Origin: Cyanobium sp. Cruz-8D1
Lineage (GTDB): Bacteria > Cyanobacteriota > Cyanobacteriia > PCC-6307 > Cyanobiaceae
Reading direction: 5' to 3'
Length of the DNA: 64,000 nt
Assembly: GCF_024345975.1 (NCBI RefSeq)
Contig: NZ_JAGQCD010000010.1
Location: 58,703-122,702, forward strand
Below the pieces are notes generated by a model. That model had not been told where the DNA came from, did not search any database, and saw only the letters and a list, made by a program, of their open reading frames with translations. Within the stretch, counting starts at the first letter, position 1; each line of letters starts with the position of its first letter. Of this stretch, positions 36,876 through 45,906 are shown piece after piece. The position numbers were made by a program, and so were the translations under genes.

Positions 36876-37688
36876 TCAGAGGTCCTCCCGGGCCCGCACA
36901 TAGACGATCGTGCGGTTGCCGCTGGGGGCCTCCCGCTCCTCCATCACGAACAGGGAGGGACAGCCCCGCACCAGATCGGAGAGCTTCTTGAAGCCATAGA
37001 GACGGGTGTCGAAGTCGGGCTGGATTTTCTGCAGGTAGCTGCCGAAGGTGCCCAGCTGGGTCCAGCCCGATTCCTCCACCGAGCGATCCAGCGCCTCCAT
37101 CAGAAAATCGGCCGGGATGACGGGATGGCCGCTGGCAGTGGGATCACTCTCCTGGGGCCGGCGGGCACTGTCCGCGGCAGCGGCCTCTTCCCCGTGACGG
37201 GCGGCGGTCCGCAGCACCTCGGTGAACAGGAACTTGTGGCAGGCGTTGCGGAAGGCCGCCGGGGTCTTCTCCTCACCGAAGCCGTACACCAGCAGGCCCT
37301 CCTCCCGCAGCCGCACGGCCAGGCCGGTGAAATCACTGTCGCTGGTCACCAGGCAGAAGCCATCGAAGCGGCGGGTGTACAGCAGATCCATCGCATCGAT
37401 GATCATCGTGCTGTCGGTGGCGTTCTTGCCCACGGTGTAGGCGAACTGCTGCATCGGCTTGATCGAGAACTTGTTGAGCAACTTCTTCCAGGACGCGCTC
37501 TCCGGTGAGGTGAAGTCGCCGTAGATGCGCCGCACGATCGCCTCCCCGAAACGGGCCACCTCCTCCAGCACCGCCTCGATCACCGCCGCCCGGGCGTTGT
37601 CGGCGTCAATGAGCACCGCCAGGCGCTTACCGCTGTCCTCTCCCAGGCCGCCGGCCGGGGGCTGGGCTCCCGATGGGGATCGCATCAC
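36876..37688 (-). CDS. NYN-domain nuclease with OST-HTH/LOTUS domain
   Basis: 270 aa. NYN (LabA/PIN-like) domain: RLAVLIDADNARAAVIEAVL with the first catalytic Asp, IVRRIYGDFTSPESASWKK, NATDSTMIIDAMDLLYTRRF, and LVTSDSDFTGLAVRLREEG. After an acidic linker, an OST-HTH domain spans residues ~195-262 (FLMEALDRSVEESGWTQLGTF, IQPDFDTRLYGFKKLSDLV). This pairing is typical of RNA-targeting regulators, such as LabA-type proteins in cyanobacterial clock output and MARF1-like proteins in animals. Confidence 0.88.
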   Translation of the reverse strand: MMRSPSGAQPPAGGLGEDSGKRLAVLIDADNARAAVIEAVLEEVARFGEAIVRRIYGDFTSPESASWKKLLNKFSIKPMQQFAYTVGKNATDSTMIIDAMDLLYTRRFDGFCLVTSDSDFTGLAVRLREEGLLVYGFGEEKTPAAFRNACHKFLFTEVLRTAARHGEEAAAADSARRPQESDPTASGHPVIPADFLMEALDRSVEESGWTQLGTFGSYLQKIQPDFDTRLYGFKKLSDLVRGCPSLFVMEEREAPSGNRTIVYVRAREDL

Positions 37689-37780
37689 ACATCCCCTGAT
37701 CCTCCCTTGACCCTACCCGCCCCGTACCCGGGTGTCCCCGGATGCCGCCGCCGCCCCCCGGCGGCGGGAGAATTCCGTCC

Positions 37781-38791
37781 ATGGTTGTGCCCCTGATCGC
37801 TGTCTCGCCGCCGCCCCTGCTGCCCTGCCCGGCCGAGGCGGGCTGGGATCTGGTCGCCCGGGGGCGCCTGCCGCGGAGGGACGCGAACGGGCAGCCGTCG
37901 GGAGGCTTCTCCGCCGCCAGCTACCGGAGCGACACCGATGCGCTGCTGCTGCTCAGCGATGCCCCCCGGGGCCGACTGGGCGCCTGGGGCGGTGTGCGCC
38001 AGCTGGGGCGCGTGCCGCTCCAGCCCCTGTTCCAGCTCGACCTGACGGGATCCCCCGCGGCGCCGCTGCCGGCGGAGATTGATGGCGAGGGGATGGTGGT
38101 GCTGGGCGAGCGGCTCTGGCTGGCCAGCGAAGGCCGGCGCCGCCCCGAGCGACCGGCCCAGCTGCTGAGCTTCAATCCGGCCAGCGGCCAGCTGGTGCGC
38201 GCCTACCCCCTGCCCGCCGACTGGCAGCCGGCCCCGGGGAAAGGCCTGGGTGCCAACCAGGGTCCGGAATCCCTGGCCCTGCTGCGCCGGCCCGGCCAGG
38301 CGGACACGCTGCTGATGGCCTCGGAATCACCCCTGCAGCAGGATCCCCCGGCCCAGGTGCGGCTGCTGGGCTGGAGCCTCGGTCCATCCGGAGCCACCGC
38401 CCGGCCCCTGGCCCGCCTGGCCATCCCCGCGGGCGAGGGCTGGGGACTGACCGACCTGCTGGTGATCGACGCGGGCACCCCGCAGCCCGGATTGCTGGCC
38501 CTGCTGCGGCGCTTCCAGGCCCCATGGCACTGGCAGGTGCTCCTGGCCCACTACCCCCTGCCCGATGGCCAGGCCGACCCGGACAGCGTGCTGCAGCCGA
38601 TCCGCCAGTGGGACCTGATCGAAGCCGGCCTGCCACCCGACAACTGGGAGGCCCTGACGCCGGGGCCGATCCAGGCCGATGGCCGCCCCAGCCTGCTGCT
38701 GGCCTCGGACGACAACTTCAGCGCCTTGCAGGACAACCACCTGGCCCTGCTGGTGCCGCGCCGCAGCGAACCCTGCCCCCCGAACCGATGA
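37781..38791 (+). CDS. Esterase-like activity of phytase family protein
   Basis: 336 aa from ATG 37781. A beta-propeller-like sequence: GFSAASYRSDTDALLLLSDA, LPAEIDGEGMVVLGERLWLASEG, ANQGPESLALL, NWEALTPGPIQADGRPSLLLASDDN. These segments match the phytase-like esterase family (PF13449 type). An N-terminal signal peptide is not obvious, though Pro-rich sequence follows the start. It overlaps phoX by 4 nt (ATGA), so both act in one operon and probably on organic phosphate. Confidence 0.8.
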   Translation: MVVPLIAVSPPPLLPCPAEAGWDLVARGRLPRRDANGQPSGGFSAASYRSDTDALLLLSDAPRGRLGAWGGVRQLGRVPLQPLFQLDLTGSPAAPLPAEIDGEGMVVLGERLWLASEGRRRPERPAQLLSFNPASGQLVRAYPLPADWQPAPGKGLGANQGPESLALLRRPGQADTLLMASESPLQQDPPAQVRLLGWSLGPSGATARPLARLAIPAGEGWGLTDLLVIDAGTPQPGLLALLRRFQAPWHWQVLLAHYPLPDGQADPDSVLQPIRQWDLIEAGLPPDNWEALTPGPIQADGRPSLLLASDDNFSALQDNHLALLVPRRSEPCPPNR

Positions 38792-41010
38792 ACCGCCGCG
38801 ACCTGCTCTCCCTGCTCGGCATCGGTGCCTGCTCCTTCGCCCATGCGGCCCTGCCCTCGGCGGCAGCGGGTTCGGCGGCGGCGGGGCGGTCAGCAGGTCC
38901 CAGACAGGGTGAAAGCCCCTTCCCGACGGTTCCCACCCCCCTGCCGGTGCCCAGCGACGGGCTCGACGCGGCCGAGCAGCGGCGCCGCTATGCCCGCATC
39001 GAACTGGAGGACCGGCTGGTGCTCCCCGACGGCTTCCGGGCCGATCTGATCGCGGTCTGGGGGGATCCGCTGGCCGACGGTCGCTTCGGCTTCAACAACG
39101 ACCATCTGTCGTTCCTGGCCCTGGCGCCGGATCGGGCCCTGCTCACGGTGAACTTCGAGTACATCAGCGCCCGGGCCTGGCGGCAGGGCTACGCCGAAGC
39201 GGTGGGGGGGGGGCTGCCGTTCGACGCCGTGATCGACTCCCTGGCCGCCCGGGCCGGCCGGGTGGATGCCGCCAGCCTGGCGGCGGACGACCCGCTGCTG
39301 GCGAGCATCCGCCAGCTGGCGGAAGCGGCGATGGCCGATCTGGGTGTGGGCGTGATCGAACTGGAGCGGGAGGAGGGCGGCCCCTGGCGGCGCCGGCCCG
39401 GCCGCTTCGATCGGCGCATCACCGGCCTGAGCGGCTGGCGCGACCCCGCCCGGCGCCTGCGCAGCTCGGGGCCCGCGGCGGCCGTGTTCCGGCGCCGCGG
39501 GCGGCTCGGCTACGACGACGGACTCGGGGACGCGATCATCGGCAGCTTCGCCAACTGCGCCGGCGGCGAGACCCCCTGGGGCACGGTGCTGAGCGCCGAG
39601 GAGAACATGCAGAGCCAGGTGCCCGAGGCCGTCCACGCCGACGGCTCCTCCGTCTCGCCCGCCGCCCGCCCCTTCGCCTACGACGGCCAGCGCCTCGACG
39701 GCCTCGGCAACCCCTTCGGCCTGGCGGGCAACAAGTACGGCTGGATGGTGGAGCTCGACCCGCGCCGGCCCGAACGCCCCGCCGTCAAGCACAGCTGGCT
39801 GGGCCGCTTCCGCCACGAGGCGGTGGCCGTGAAGGCCGTCGCCGGCCAGCCCCTGGTGGTCTATTCCGGCTGCGACCGCCACGGCGGCCACCTCTACCGC
39901 TTCGTCAGCGACGCGCTGATCCGCGATCCGGCCGACCCGGCCAATTCGGAGCTGTTCAGCGCCGGCCGGCTCGAGGTGGCCCGCTTCGATCCGCCCGGCC
40001 CGGACGGCATCGAGGGCCGGGGCCGCTGGCTGCCCCTGGAGCCCACCACCCCGGTGGAGCCGCTGGGGCCCGGCCACTTCGCCCGCCACGGCGTGGAGCA
40101 GGCGGTTCTGCTGCCCCACAGCGACCGCCGCAGGCCCGGCGCCGAAGCCTTCAGCAGCGACGCGGCCGTGGCGGCCTACCGGCGCCGGTTCGCCACCCTG
40201 GCCGACCTCTATCCCGGCGAGGGGCAGGAGCGGATGGGGGCGATCCTGATCGATGCCCATCTGGCCGCCTGCGCCATCGGCGCCACCCCCGCAGCCCGGC
40301 CCGAGGACACGGTGATCGATCCGCTCAGCGGCGACCTGCTGATCGCCTTCACCGCCGGCGGCGGCAGCGACGACGGCCGGGCCGACCCGGCCATCTTTCG
40401 CGGGCCCAAAGGGCAGGCCAGCTGGCCCTACGGCTGGATCATGCGCCTGGTCGACGACGAACCGACCCGGGCCGGCTCCTTCCGCTGGCGGCTGGTGGCC
40501 ACCGGCGGGGCTCCTTGGCAGGGGGGCCTGGGCTTCGCCAATCCCGACAACCTCGCCATCGACAGGCTCGGGACCATCTGGATGGTGACCGACCGCTCGA
40601 CCAAATCAGCCGATCTCGATCTGTTCGGCAACAACAGCTGCTGGGTGCTGCCATCCCGTGGCCCGGCCGCCGGTGAGGCCTTCTGCTTCGCCACCGGGCC
40701 GATGGAGTGCGAGCTCACCGGTCCCTGCTTCGACGGCGGCGAATCCACCCTGTTCCTGGCGGTGCAGCACCCGGGCGAGGACCATGGCACCCGCCCATCG
40801 GCGGAGGCCCGTGAGGCCCAGGCCCACCGGCTGGTGGATCGCTCCGGGCGGCCCTTCGAGCAGCTTCGCTGGGTGCCCCTGGGCTCCAACTGGCCCTCCG
40901 GCGTCCCCGGCCGGGCCCCCCGCCCCGGGGTGGTGGCGATCCGGCGCCTGGCGGGCGGGCCCCTGCTGGGGCCTCAGGCGGTGCCGGCGTCGAGGGAACG
41001 CTCGATCTGA
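38788..41010 (+). CDS. phoX: PhoX-type alkaline phosphatase
   Basis: 740 aa. Twin-arginine-like N-terminus MNRRDLLSLLGIGAC for Tat export. PhoX (DUF839) segments: FNNDHLSFLAL, NFEYISARAW, NCAGGETPWGTVLSAEENM, WMVELDPRRPER, GRFRHEAVAV, YSGCDRHGGHLYRFV, FANPDNLAIDRLGTIWMVTD and STLFLAVQHPGEDH. PhoX uses calcium and iron to hydrolyse phosphomonoesters under phosphate limitation. The last 37 nt overlap the convergent XpaC-like gene. Co-translated with the phytase-like gene. Confidence 0.92.
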   Translation: MNRRDLLSLLGIGACSFAHAALPSAAAGSAAAGRSAGPRQGESPFPTVPTPLPVPSDGLDAAEQRRRYARIELEDRLVLPDGFRADLIAVWGDPLADGRFGFNNDHLSFLALAPDRALLTVNFEYISARAWRQGYAEAVGGGLPFDAVIDSLAARAGRVDAASLAADDPLLASIRQLAEAAMADLGVGVIELEREEGGPWRRRPGRFDRRITGLSGWRDPARRLRSSGPAAAVFRRRGRLGYDDGLGDAIIGSFANCAGGETPWGTVLSAEENMQSQVPEAVHADGSSVSPAARPFAYDGQRLDGLGNPFGLAGNKYGWMVELDPRRPERPAVKHSWLGRFRHEAVAVKAVAGQPLVVYSGCDRHGGHLYRFVSDALIRDPADPANSELFSAGRLEVARFDPPGPDGIEGRGRWLPLEPTTPVEPLGPGHFARHGVEQAVLLPHSDRRRPGAEAFSSDAAVAAYRRRFATLADLYPGEGQERMGAILIDAHLAACAIGATPAARPEDTVIDPLSGDLLIAFTAGGGSDDGRADPAIFRGPKGQASWPYGWIMRLVDDEPTRAGSFRWRLVATGGAPWQGGLGFANPDNLAIDRLGTIWMVTDRSTKSADLDLFGNNSCWVLPSRGPAAGEAFCFATGPMECELTGPCFDGGESTLFLAVQHPGEDHGTRPSAEAREAQAHRLVDRSGRPFEQLRWVPLGSNWPSGVPGRAPRPGVVAIRRLAGGPLLGPQAVPASRERSI

Positions 41011-41735
41011 TCGAGGGCCTCATCGAGCGGCTCGATCGCCGACGCCATGGCGGCATCGCTGGCTTCGGTGCTGGGCCACTGGTGGTCGACCTGGCGGCGC
41101 AGCTGCTGCAAGCCGCCGTCGATGGCCTCCAGCCGGTGGGCCAGGGCCAGCAGCCGGGCCTCCCGTTCATCCATCCCCTGGTGCGCCGCATGCAGGTTGC
41201 GGCGCAGCTGGTCCACCAGCCGCCGCCGTTCCTGGCGCAGGGGACCCTCCGCCTCCCGTTGCAGGGCCTTCTCTTCCCGGGTCAGGCGGCGGGCCAGGTC
41301 GTCGGGATCGAGGCGCCGCCCGCCGCCCGACTCCAGCAGGGGCCACCGTTCCCGCAGCCGCTCCGGCAGCTGCTGCAGCCGCTCGCAGCAGAGCTGGACG
41401 CTGCCCAGGGCCTCCAGATGGCCCGGGTCCGTGAACCGGGCCACGGCCTGCTCCCGCAACGCCAGCGCCGTCACAGCCAGGCCGCCGGCCCGCTCCAAGG
41501 CCTCCTCCAGGCCCGCATCGAGGCGCTGGTCATGGAGCCGCTGGCTGCGGCTGCGGCGCCCGGCCGCTCCCTCCCGGGCCAGCAGTGCCGCGCCGGCCAC
41601 GCTGAGGCCAACGGCCGGCAGGAGCGCCAGGGGCAGGGCCACTCCGGCGCCACGCACCAGCAGCACCAGGCAGATGCCGCCGGCGGCGACCGCCAGGGGA
41701 TGGTCGAGGGGGTTGGTCCAGCCCGGTGCCGCCAT
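40974..41735 (-). CDS. Two-span membrane protein with long coiled coil, XpaC-like
   Basis: 253 aa. Two hydrophobic segments at residues ~15-55, then a long charged helical region (DEREARLLALAHRLEAIDGG, LLDQLRRN-like heptads) to the C-terminus. The layout is that of XpaC-type (5-bromo-4-chloroindolyl phosphate hydrolysis) proteins. Elsewhere these occur with TelA and VWA proteins in stress and toxic-anion loci, but no telA is next to it here. Its ATG sits exactly where the VWA gene would end if its TCA codon were TGA. The 3' end overlaps phoX. Confidence 0.55.
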   Translation of the reverse strand: MAAPGWTNPLDHPLAVAAGGICLVLLVRGAGVALPLALLPAVGLSVAGAALLAREGAAGRRSRSQRLHDQRLDAGLEEALERAGGLAVTALALREQAVARFTDPGHLEALGSVQLCCERLQQLPERLRERWPLLESGGGRRLDPDDLARRLTREEKALQREAEGPLRQERRRLVDQLRRNLHAAHQGMDEREARLLALAHRLEAIDGGLQQLRRQVDHQWPSTEASDAAMASAIEPLDEALDQIERSLDAGTA

Positions 41736-43321
41736 GAGAACGCCATCTGCAGATCTTCCATGCGGCGCCGGATGCTGTCCGCGGTGCCGGTGGTGAAATC
41801 GCCGCCGTTGCTCTCGGCGATGCGGCGCAGCACGTCGGCGTCGAAATCCCCCTGGTTGCCGTAGCCCAGCGTGAACACGCCGATGCGCTCATCACTGGCG
41901 AAGCCGCTGCGCTTGAGCTCACCGCCGAGAGCCTCCAGGGAGAGGCGCGAGCCGTTGTCCTGGCCATCGGTGAGCACCACCACCGCCAGGATCTCGCCGG
42001 GGCGCCGGGTGGAGCGCAGCCAGTCACGGCCCTGGCGGATGGCGTCGTAGAGGACGGTGCCACCCTCCGCCTCCAGCGAAGCGATGAAACGGCCGGCAAG
42101 GTCCGCCCCAGCGCCACCACCGCTCACCACCACCGGCGGCCGCAGCCGGTTGTCGCAGTCGAACAGGCCCACGGTGTCCCGCGGACCGATCTGGGCCAGG
42201 TAAGCCTGCAGGCTGCGCTGGGCCGCCGGCAGCTTCTCCCCCTTCATCGACCCGGAGCTGTCCACCACCAGGGCCACCCGGGAGGGCTTCTTGGCCTGGT
42301 TGCGCCAGAGGACGATGATCGCCTCCACCACCTCCGGCTTCGGCGCCCGCAGGGAGTCGTACACCACCCGGGGGTCGGCGCCGTAGGCCGCCGTGACGCG
42401 GCTGGGCGGCACCGCCGGGTTGGCCGGCCGCAGCCCCTGGTCGGCCGCCAGGCGCTGGATATCCTCGCGCTGGAGGCGCTCGATGAGCAGCAGGGCCGCC
42501 TGCTTCTCCTTCGGCGACACCCAGGGGGCCTGCGGCAGGATCGCCCGCATCGTGCTGGCGTAAGTGGCCCTGGGGTACACCGCCTTGAGGGGGTCCTGGT
42601 CGCCCTGGCGGGAGGCGTTGACCGCCACCACCGACGACTCGTAGACCGAACCCACCGAGGCCCAGAAGGTGCCGTTGCGCTGCATGGCCCGGGCGAGTTC
42701 ATCGGTGGAGCTGCCATAGCGGGTCACATGGCGCTGGATCGCCGCCACCTGGTCGGCATGGGCCTGCACATCCGCCAGGGTCAGCGCTTCGGGTCGCTGG
42801 CCGGCCACCTCGGCCACCATCGCCACCAGGGTCTGCAGGCCCGAGTTGGAGCGGGTCGGGGCGGTGTGGACGAAGCGGATCGGCTGGGAGGGGCCGGCCG
42901 GATCGAGCTGGCGGTGGTCGCTGCTGCGCGCCAGGGCGGTGAAGGGATCGGGGCGGTCGAGTCCCCTGGCGAGGGCCGGGGTGGTCATGAACACCATCGG
43001 ACTGGAGGCCAGGGCCGGCGCATCGGCCGGTGGCGGAATCAGCTCCCGGGTGGGGGCCAGGCGCTGCAGCCGGTGCCGCAGCAGGTCGAGATAGATCTCG
43101 CCGTCCACGGAAACCAGGGTGGGGATGCGGGGATCCTCGGCCGCCTGGCCGCCCTGGAGCACCCCCCGGGCATGGGTTTCCATCTCACTGACCACATCCC
43201 CACTGCCGGCGGCGCGGCAGCGCAGCAGCACCGGGGTGCGATCGGCCAGCCGTGGCGGCGACTGGGCGATGACCTTGGCCGCCTCCTGGCAGAAGCCCCT
43301 CAGGGCACTGCCCACCAGCAT
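41471..43321 (-). CDS. Substrate-binding/VWA domain lipoprotein gene with lesions at both ends
   Basis: The open frame encodes 616 aa. A periplasmic-binding-like N-terminal part (VMFMTTPALARGL, residues ~30-280) precedes a von Willebrand A domain with MIDAS VVDSSGSMKGEK, TVLYDAIRQGRDWL and VVVLTDGQDNGSRL. The natural start is probably ATG 43419: MARPLRLAGLSA in one frame continues as LALGLPISGCQLL, with lipobox Cys, in this frame if one base is restored near 43385. The domain ends at MEDLQMAF; the codon at 41735-41737 is TCA where a TGA would give TGATG with the next gene. The frame instead reads 265 nt through that gene as low-complexity Trp/Pro/Arg sequence. Confidence 0.8.
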   Translation of the reverse strand: MLVGSALRGFCQEAAKVIAQSPPRLADRTPVLLRCRAAGSGDVVSEMETHARGVLQGGQAAEDPRIPTLVSVDGEIYLDLLRHRLQRLAPTRELIPPPADAPALASSPMVFMTTPALARGLDRPDPFTALARSSDHRQLDPAGPSQPIRFVHTAPTRSNSGLQTLVAMVAEVAGQRPEALTLADVQAHADQVAAIQRHVTRYGSSTDELARAMQRNGTFWASVGSVYESSVVAVNASRQGDQDPLKAVYPRATYASTMRAILPQAPWVSPKEKQAALLLIERLQREDIQRLAADQGLRPANPAVPPSRVTAAYGADPRVVYDSLRAPKPEVVEAIIVLWRNQAKKPSRVALVVDSSGSMKGEKLPAAQRSLQAYLAQIGPRDTVGLFDCDNRLRPPVVVSGGGAGADLAGRFIASLEAEGGTVLYDAIRQGRDWLRSTRRPGEILAVVVLTDGQDNGSRLSLEALGGELKRSGFASDERIGVFTLGYGNQGDFDADVLRRIAESNGGDFTTGTADSIRRRMEDLQMAFSWRHRAGPTPSTIPWRSPPAASAWCCWCVAPEWPCPWRSCRPLASAWPARHCWPGRERPGAAAAASGSMTSASMRAWRRPWSGPAAWL

Positions 43322-43376
43322 CTCCAGCTCCAGGGGTGGCGGGGCCAGGAGCTGGCAGCCGCTGATCGGCAGGCCG

Positions 43377-43419
43377 AGGGCCAGGCGCTGAGGCCGGCCA
43401 GCCGCAGGGGCCGTGCCAT
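43377..43419 (-). other. Detached 5' part of the VWA lipoprotein gene
   Basis: ATG 43419 starts MARPLRLAGLSA, the basic and hydrophobic start of a lipoprotein signal. In this frame it runs into unrelated sequence (WPSACRSAAASSW). One extra base at ~43383-43386 would continue it into the lipobox region LPISGC and then into the VWA protein frame. The downstream frame has no start codon of its own between the stop near 43447 and ATG 43321. Confidence 0.6.
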
Positions 43420-43532
43420 GGAGAGGTACGGAATGATGCGCTCATTCTGCTGGCCTGAGCCGGTGGCCCCGGGGAGGCCGGTGGCGGCAGCCGGTGCCGC
43501 GGTCAGACTGCAGGGCACCGTGACGGCCCCCC

Positions 43533-44456
43533 TTGGAAGCGACCCTGAGCCGCAGGCGCCTGCTGTCGCTCCTGATCGCTTCTGTTTCCTTGGCCCTGGC
43601 GATGGCGCCCCTGCCCGGGCTGCGGCGGCCGCTGCTGGTGGCGGTGGGGTCGGAGCTGGCCGGTGCCATGGGCGAACTCGAACCCATCTTCGAGCGCCAC
43701 CAGGGCGGCATCGACCTGACCTGGAAGGTGCAGGGCTCCCAGGACATGGTCAACCTTGCCAGGGAGGAGGGGCCGGAGCGTCCGCGGGTGCTGATCCCCG
43801 CCAACCGGGACCTGCTCAACCAGTTGGCCGGTGAGCTCCAGGCCCAGGGGGCGCCAGCTCCGTTCCTGCAACCCCCCGTTCCCGTCGCCCGCACCCTGCT
43901 GGTGGCTGTGGCCTGGCCGGAGCGGGCCCAGCGGCTGTTCCCGGACGGCCGCTTCTCCTGGCCCCAGCTGCGGCGCGCCACGGCGGCGGGCCAATGGGGG
44001 GCCCTGGGCGCCCCGGCCAGCTGGGGCAGCGTCGATCTGCGCAGCGCTGATCCGATGCGCTCCAATTCCGGCCAGCTGACCCTGGCCCTCTGGTGCCGGG
44101 GCCAGAACGGTGCCGACTGTGCCGCCGACCTGCGCCGCGCCGTCTACCGGCCGGCCCGCTCCACCGACATCCTGCTGCAGGAATTCATCAGCGGCGGCCC
44201 CAACGAAGGCGACCTGGCGCTGGTCTAAGAAGCTTCGGCCCTGACGCGGCAGCCGGAGGCCGGCGGGCAGCAGGATGGCGAGCGATTCGTGGCGTTCCTG
44301 CTCTCCCCGGACGGCCAGGCTGTGCTCCGGCGCCAAGGGTTCCGCGGCGCCGACGGCGGCGGCGGCAGCCCGGCCGCCAGCGGCGTAAAGCGCCTGCAGC
44401 CTCCCTCGCCCGAGGAACGGGACGAGCTGCTGCGGCTCTGGCAACAGGCTGGCTGA
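43533..44456 (+). pseudogene. Periplasmic substrate-binding protein interrupted by TAA
   Basis: Starts at TTG 43533 with a signal-anchor (RRRLLSLLIASVSLALAMAP). SBP features: VAVGSELAGAMGELEPIFER, WKVQGSQDMVNL, NSGQLTLALW and STDILLQEFISGGPNEGDLALV, then TAA at 44226-44228. The same frame continues sensibly past the stop (EASALTRQPEA, FVAFLLSPDGQAVLRRQGFR, DELLRLWQQAG) to TGA at 44454-44456. A single Tyr codon (TAC/TAT) in place of TAA would give the usual LVYE and a 307-aa protein. It is divergent from the VWA gene and is probably its partner. Confidence 0.75.
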
Positions 44457-44610
44457 CCATGGGGCGGTATTGCTGCTCACCAGAGCTGGTGCGGCAGACA
44501 ACGGACGGGGGCGAGGAGACGGCCGACGCCGCAACGAAGCCCAGAAAACGGGATTCGACATCTATTTCTGATGCTGACTCCGCCGTGATCCGTGCCGGGA
44601 TCGTGTCACC

Positions 44611-45786
44611 ATGGCGGAGCCAAAGGCCAGAGCGCGCCCTGCCTCCGGGCGCCGATCCACCTGCCGGAAGGTTGTGCTCAGCTGCGACGCCCTGTTCATC
44701 TCGGATCTGCATCTGGGCTCCAATCAGTGCGAAGCCAGCCACCTGGCGGCGTTCCTGGAGTGCATCCGGCCCAGGCAGCTGTTTCTCGTTGGCGACATCA
44801 TCGATCTGCAGGCGATTCGCTTCAACGCCAACGTCGATGCCGACTTTCTCACCGACCTGATCGATTCCCTCCTCCTGGCCCGGGAGGATGGGGACCCCCT
44901 CACCAGCGAGACCCTGCTCAAGGCCCAGCTGCTGCGGGCCTCGCACCGGCGCGTGCTGGAGCGGTTCCAGGCCCTGCACCGGGACGGGGTGGCGATCACC
45001 TACATCCCCGGCAACCACGACGCCTACCTGCGCCGCCACGCCGGCCTGGAGCGGCCCGGCTTCGCCATCCGCCGTCAGGATGTGTACGGCACGCCCTCCG
45101 GCCAGAGGCTGCTGGTGCGCCACGGCGACGAGTACGACCGGCTGATCCGCTTCCACGCCGGTGCGGCCGAGGGGCTCGCCCGGCTGCAGGAGCACTACAG
45201 CGCCGGCATCAATGGCCTGCTGTCCCCGTTCACACGGCCGGCCAACGGGCCACTGCCGGCCGGCTGGAATGCGGAGGGAATCCTGCAGAGCGCCGTCGAT
45301 CTGCTGGCCAGCCACCGGGAATGGCCGATCCCGATCAGCCGTGGTCTCAACTCCTCAGGAGGGTTCTCCCTGGCCTTCGTGCTCGAGAGCGCCCTCAAGA
45401 GCCGCACCGGGCACGACCGGCTGATCAAGCGCGGGATTGTCCAGCACCTGCAGCGGGAGGGACGGGGCCCTCAGGCCTTTGACGGGCTGATCAACGGCCA
45501 CACCCACATCCCCGAAGCCACGCCCCTGGCCCTGCCGGAACCCTCCGGTGACGATCAGGGCCCCTGCCACATCACCTACTACAACACCGGCAGCTGGGCC
45601 CGCAGCCAGCGCCGGCTGGGGCGCACGGCGCTGGTGGTGGCCCACAGCGGCAGTATCGGCATGGTGCGCTTCGACCGGCGCCGGGGCATCGAGCCCTTCC
45701 AGCCCCCCCGCTTCCCCTTCAACACCTATCCGATGCGACCCTGCCGGGGCTGCGGCCTGGGGGTGGCGCACCTGCAGGGGGAGTGA
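44611..45786 (+). CDS. Metallophosphoesterase, UDP-2,3-diacylglucosamine diphosphatase-like
   Basis: 391 aa. Calcineurin-like motifs in order: LFISDLHLGSNQCEA, FLVGDIIDLQAI, ITYIPGNHDAYLRR, VRHGDEYDRLI, and LINGHTHIPEA. The DxH...GDxxD...GNHD...H...GHTH layout is that of LpxH/LpxH-like enzymes, which would fit with lpxD in the same window, but it is longer than LpxH (240 aa) because of a ~100-residue insertion. The C-terminus has a CRGCG pair. Lipid A function is inferred only. Confidence 0.78.
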   Translation: MAEPKARARPASGRRSTCRKVVLSCDALFISDLHLGSNQCEASHLAAFLECIRPRQLFLVGDIIDLQAIRFNANVDADFLTDLIDSLLLAREDGDPLTSETLLKAQLLRASHRRVLERFQALHRDGVAITYIPGNHDAYLRRHAGLERPGFAIRRQDVYGTPSGQRLLVRHGDEYDRLIRFHAGAAEGLARLQEHYSAGINGLLSPFTRPANGPLPAGWNAEGILQSAVDLLASHREWPIPISRGLNSSGGFSLAFVLESALKSRTGHDRLIKRGIVQHLQREGRGPQAFDGLINGHTHIPEATPLALPEPSGDDQGPCHITYYNTGSWARSQRRLGRTALVVAHSGSIGMVRFDRRRGIEPFQPPRFPFNTYPMRPCRGCGLGVAHLQGE

Positions 45787-45906
45787 ACCTTCACCTGCAT
45801 CAAACTGAACCACGGCCGGGCACAAACGGCCCGTCCAGCAGGGAGTTCTCCGATCGGAGATCGCGTGAATCTCTCCTACAGTCTTGCATTGGAGACCAGG
45901 GATTTG

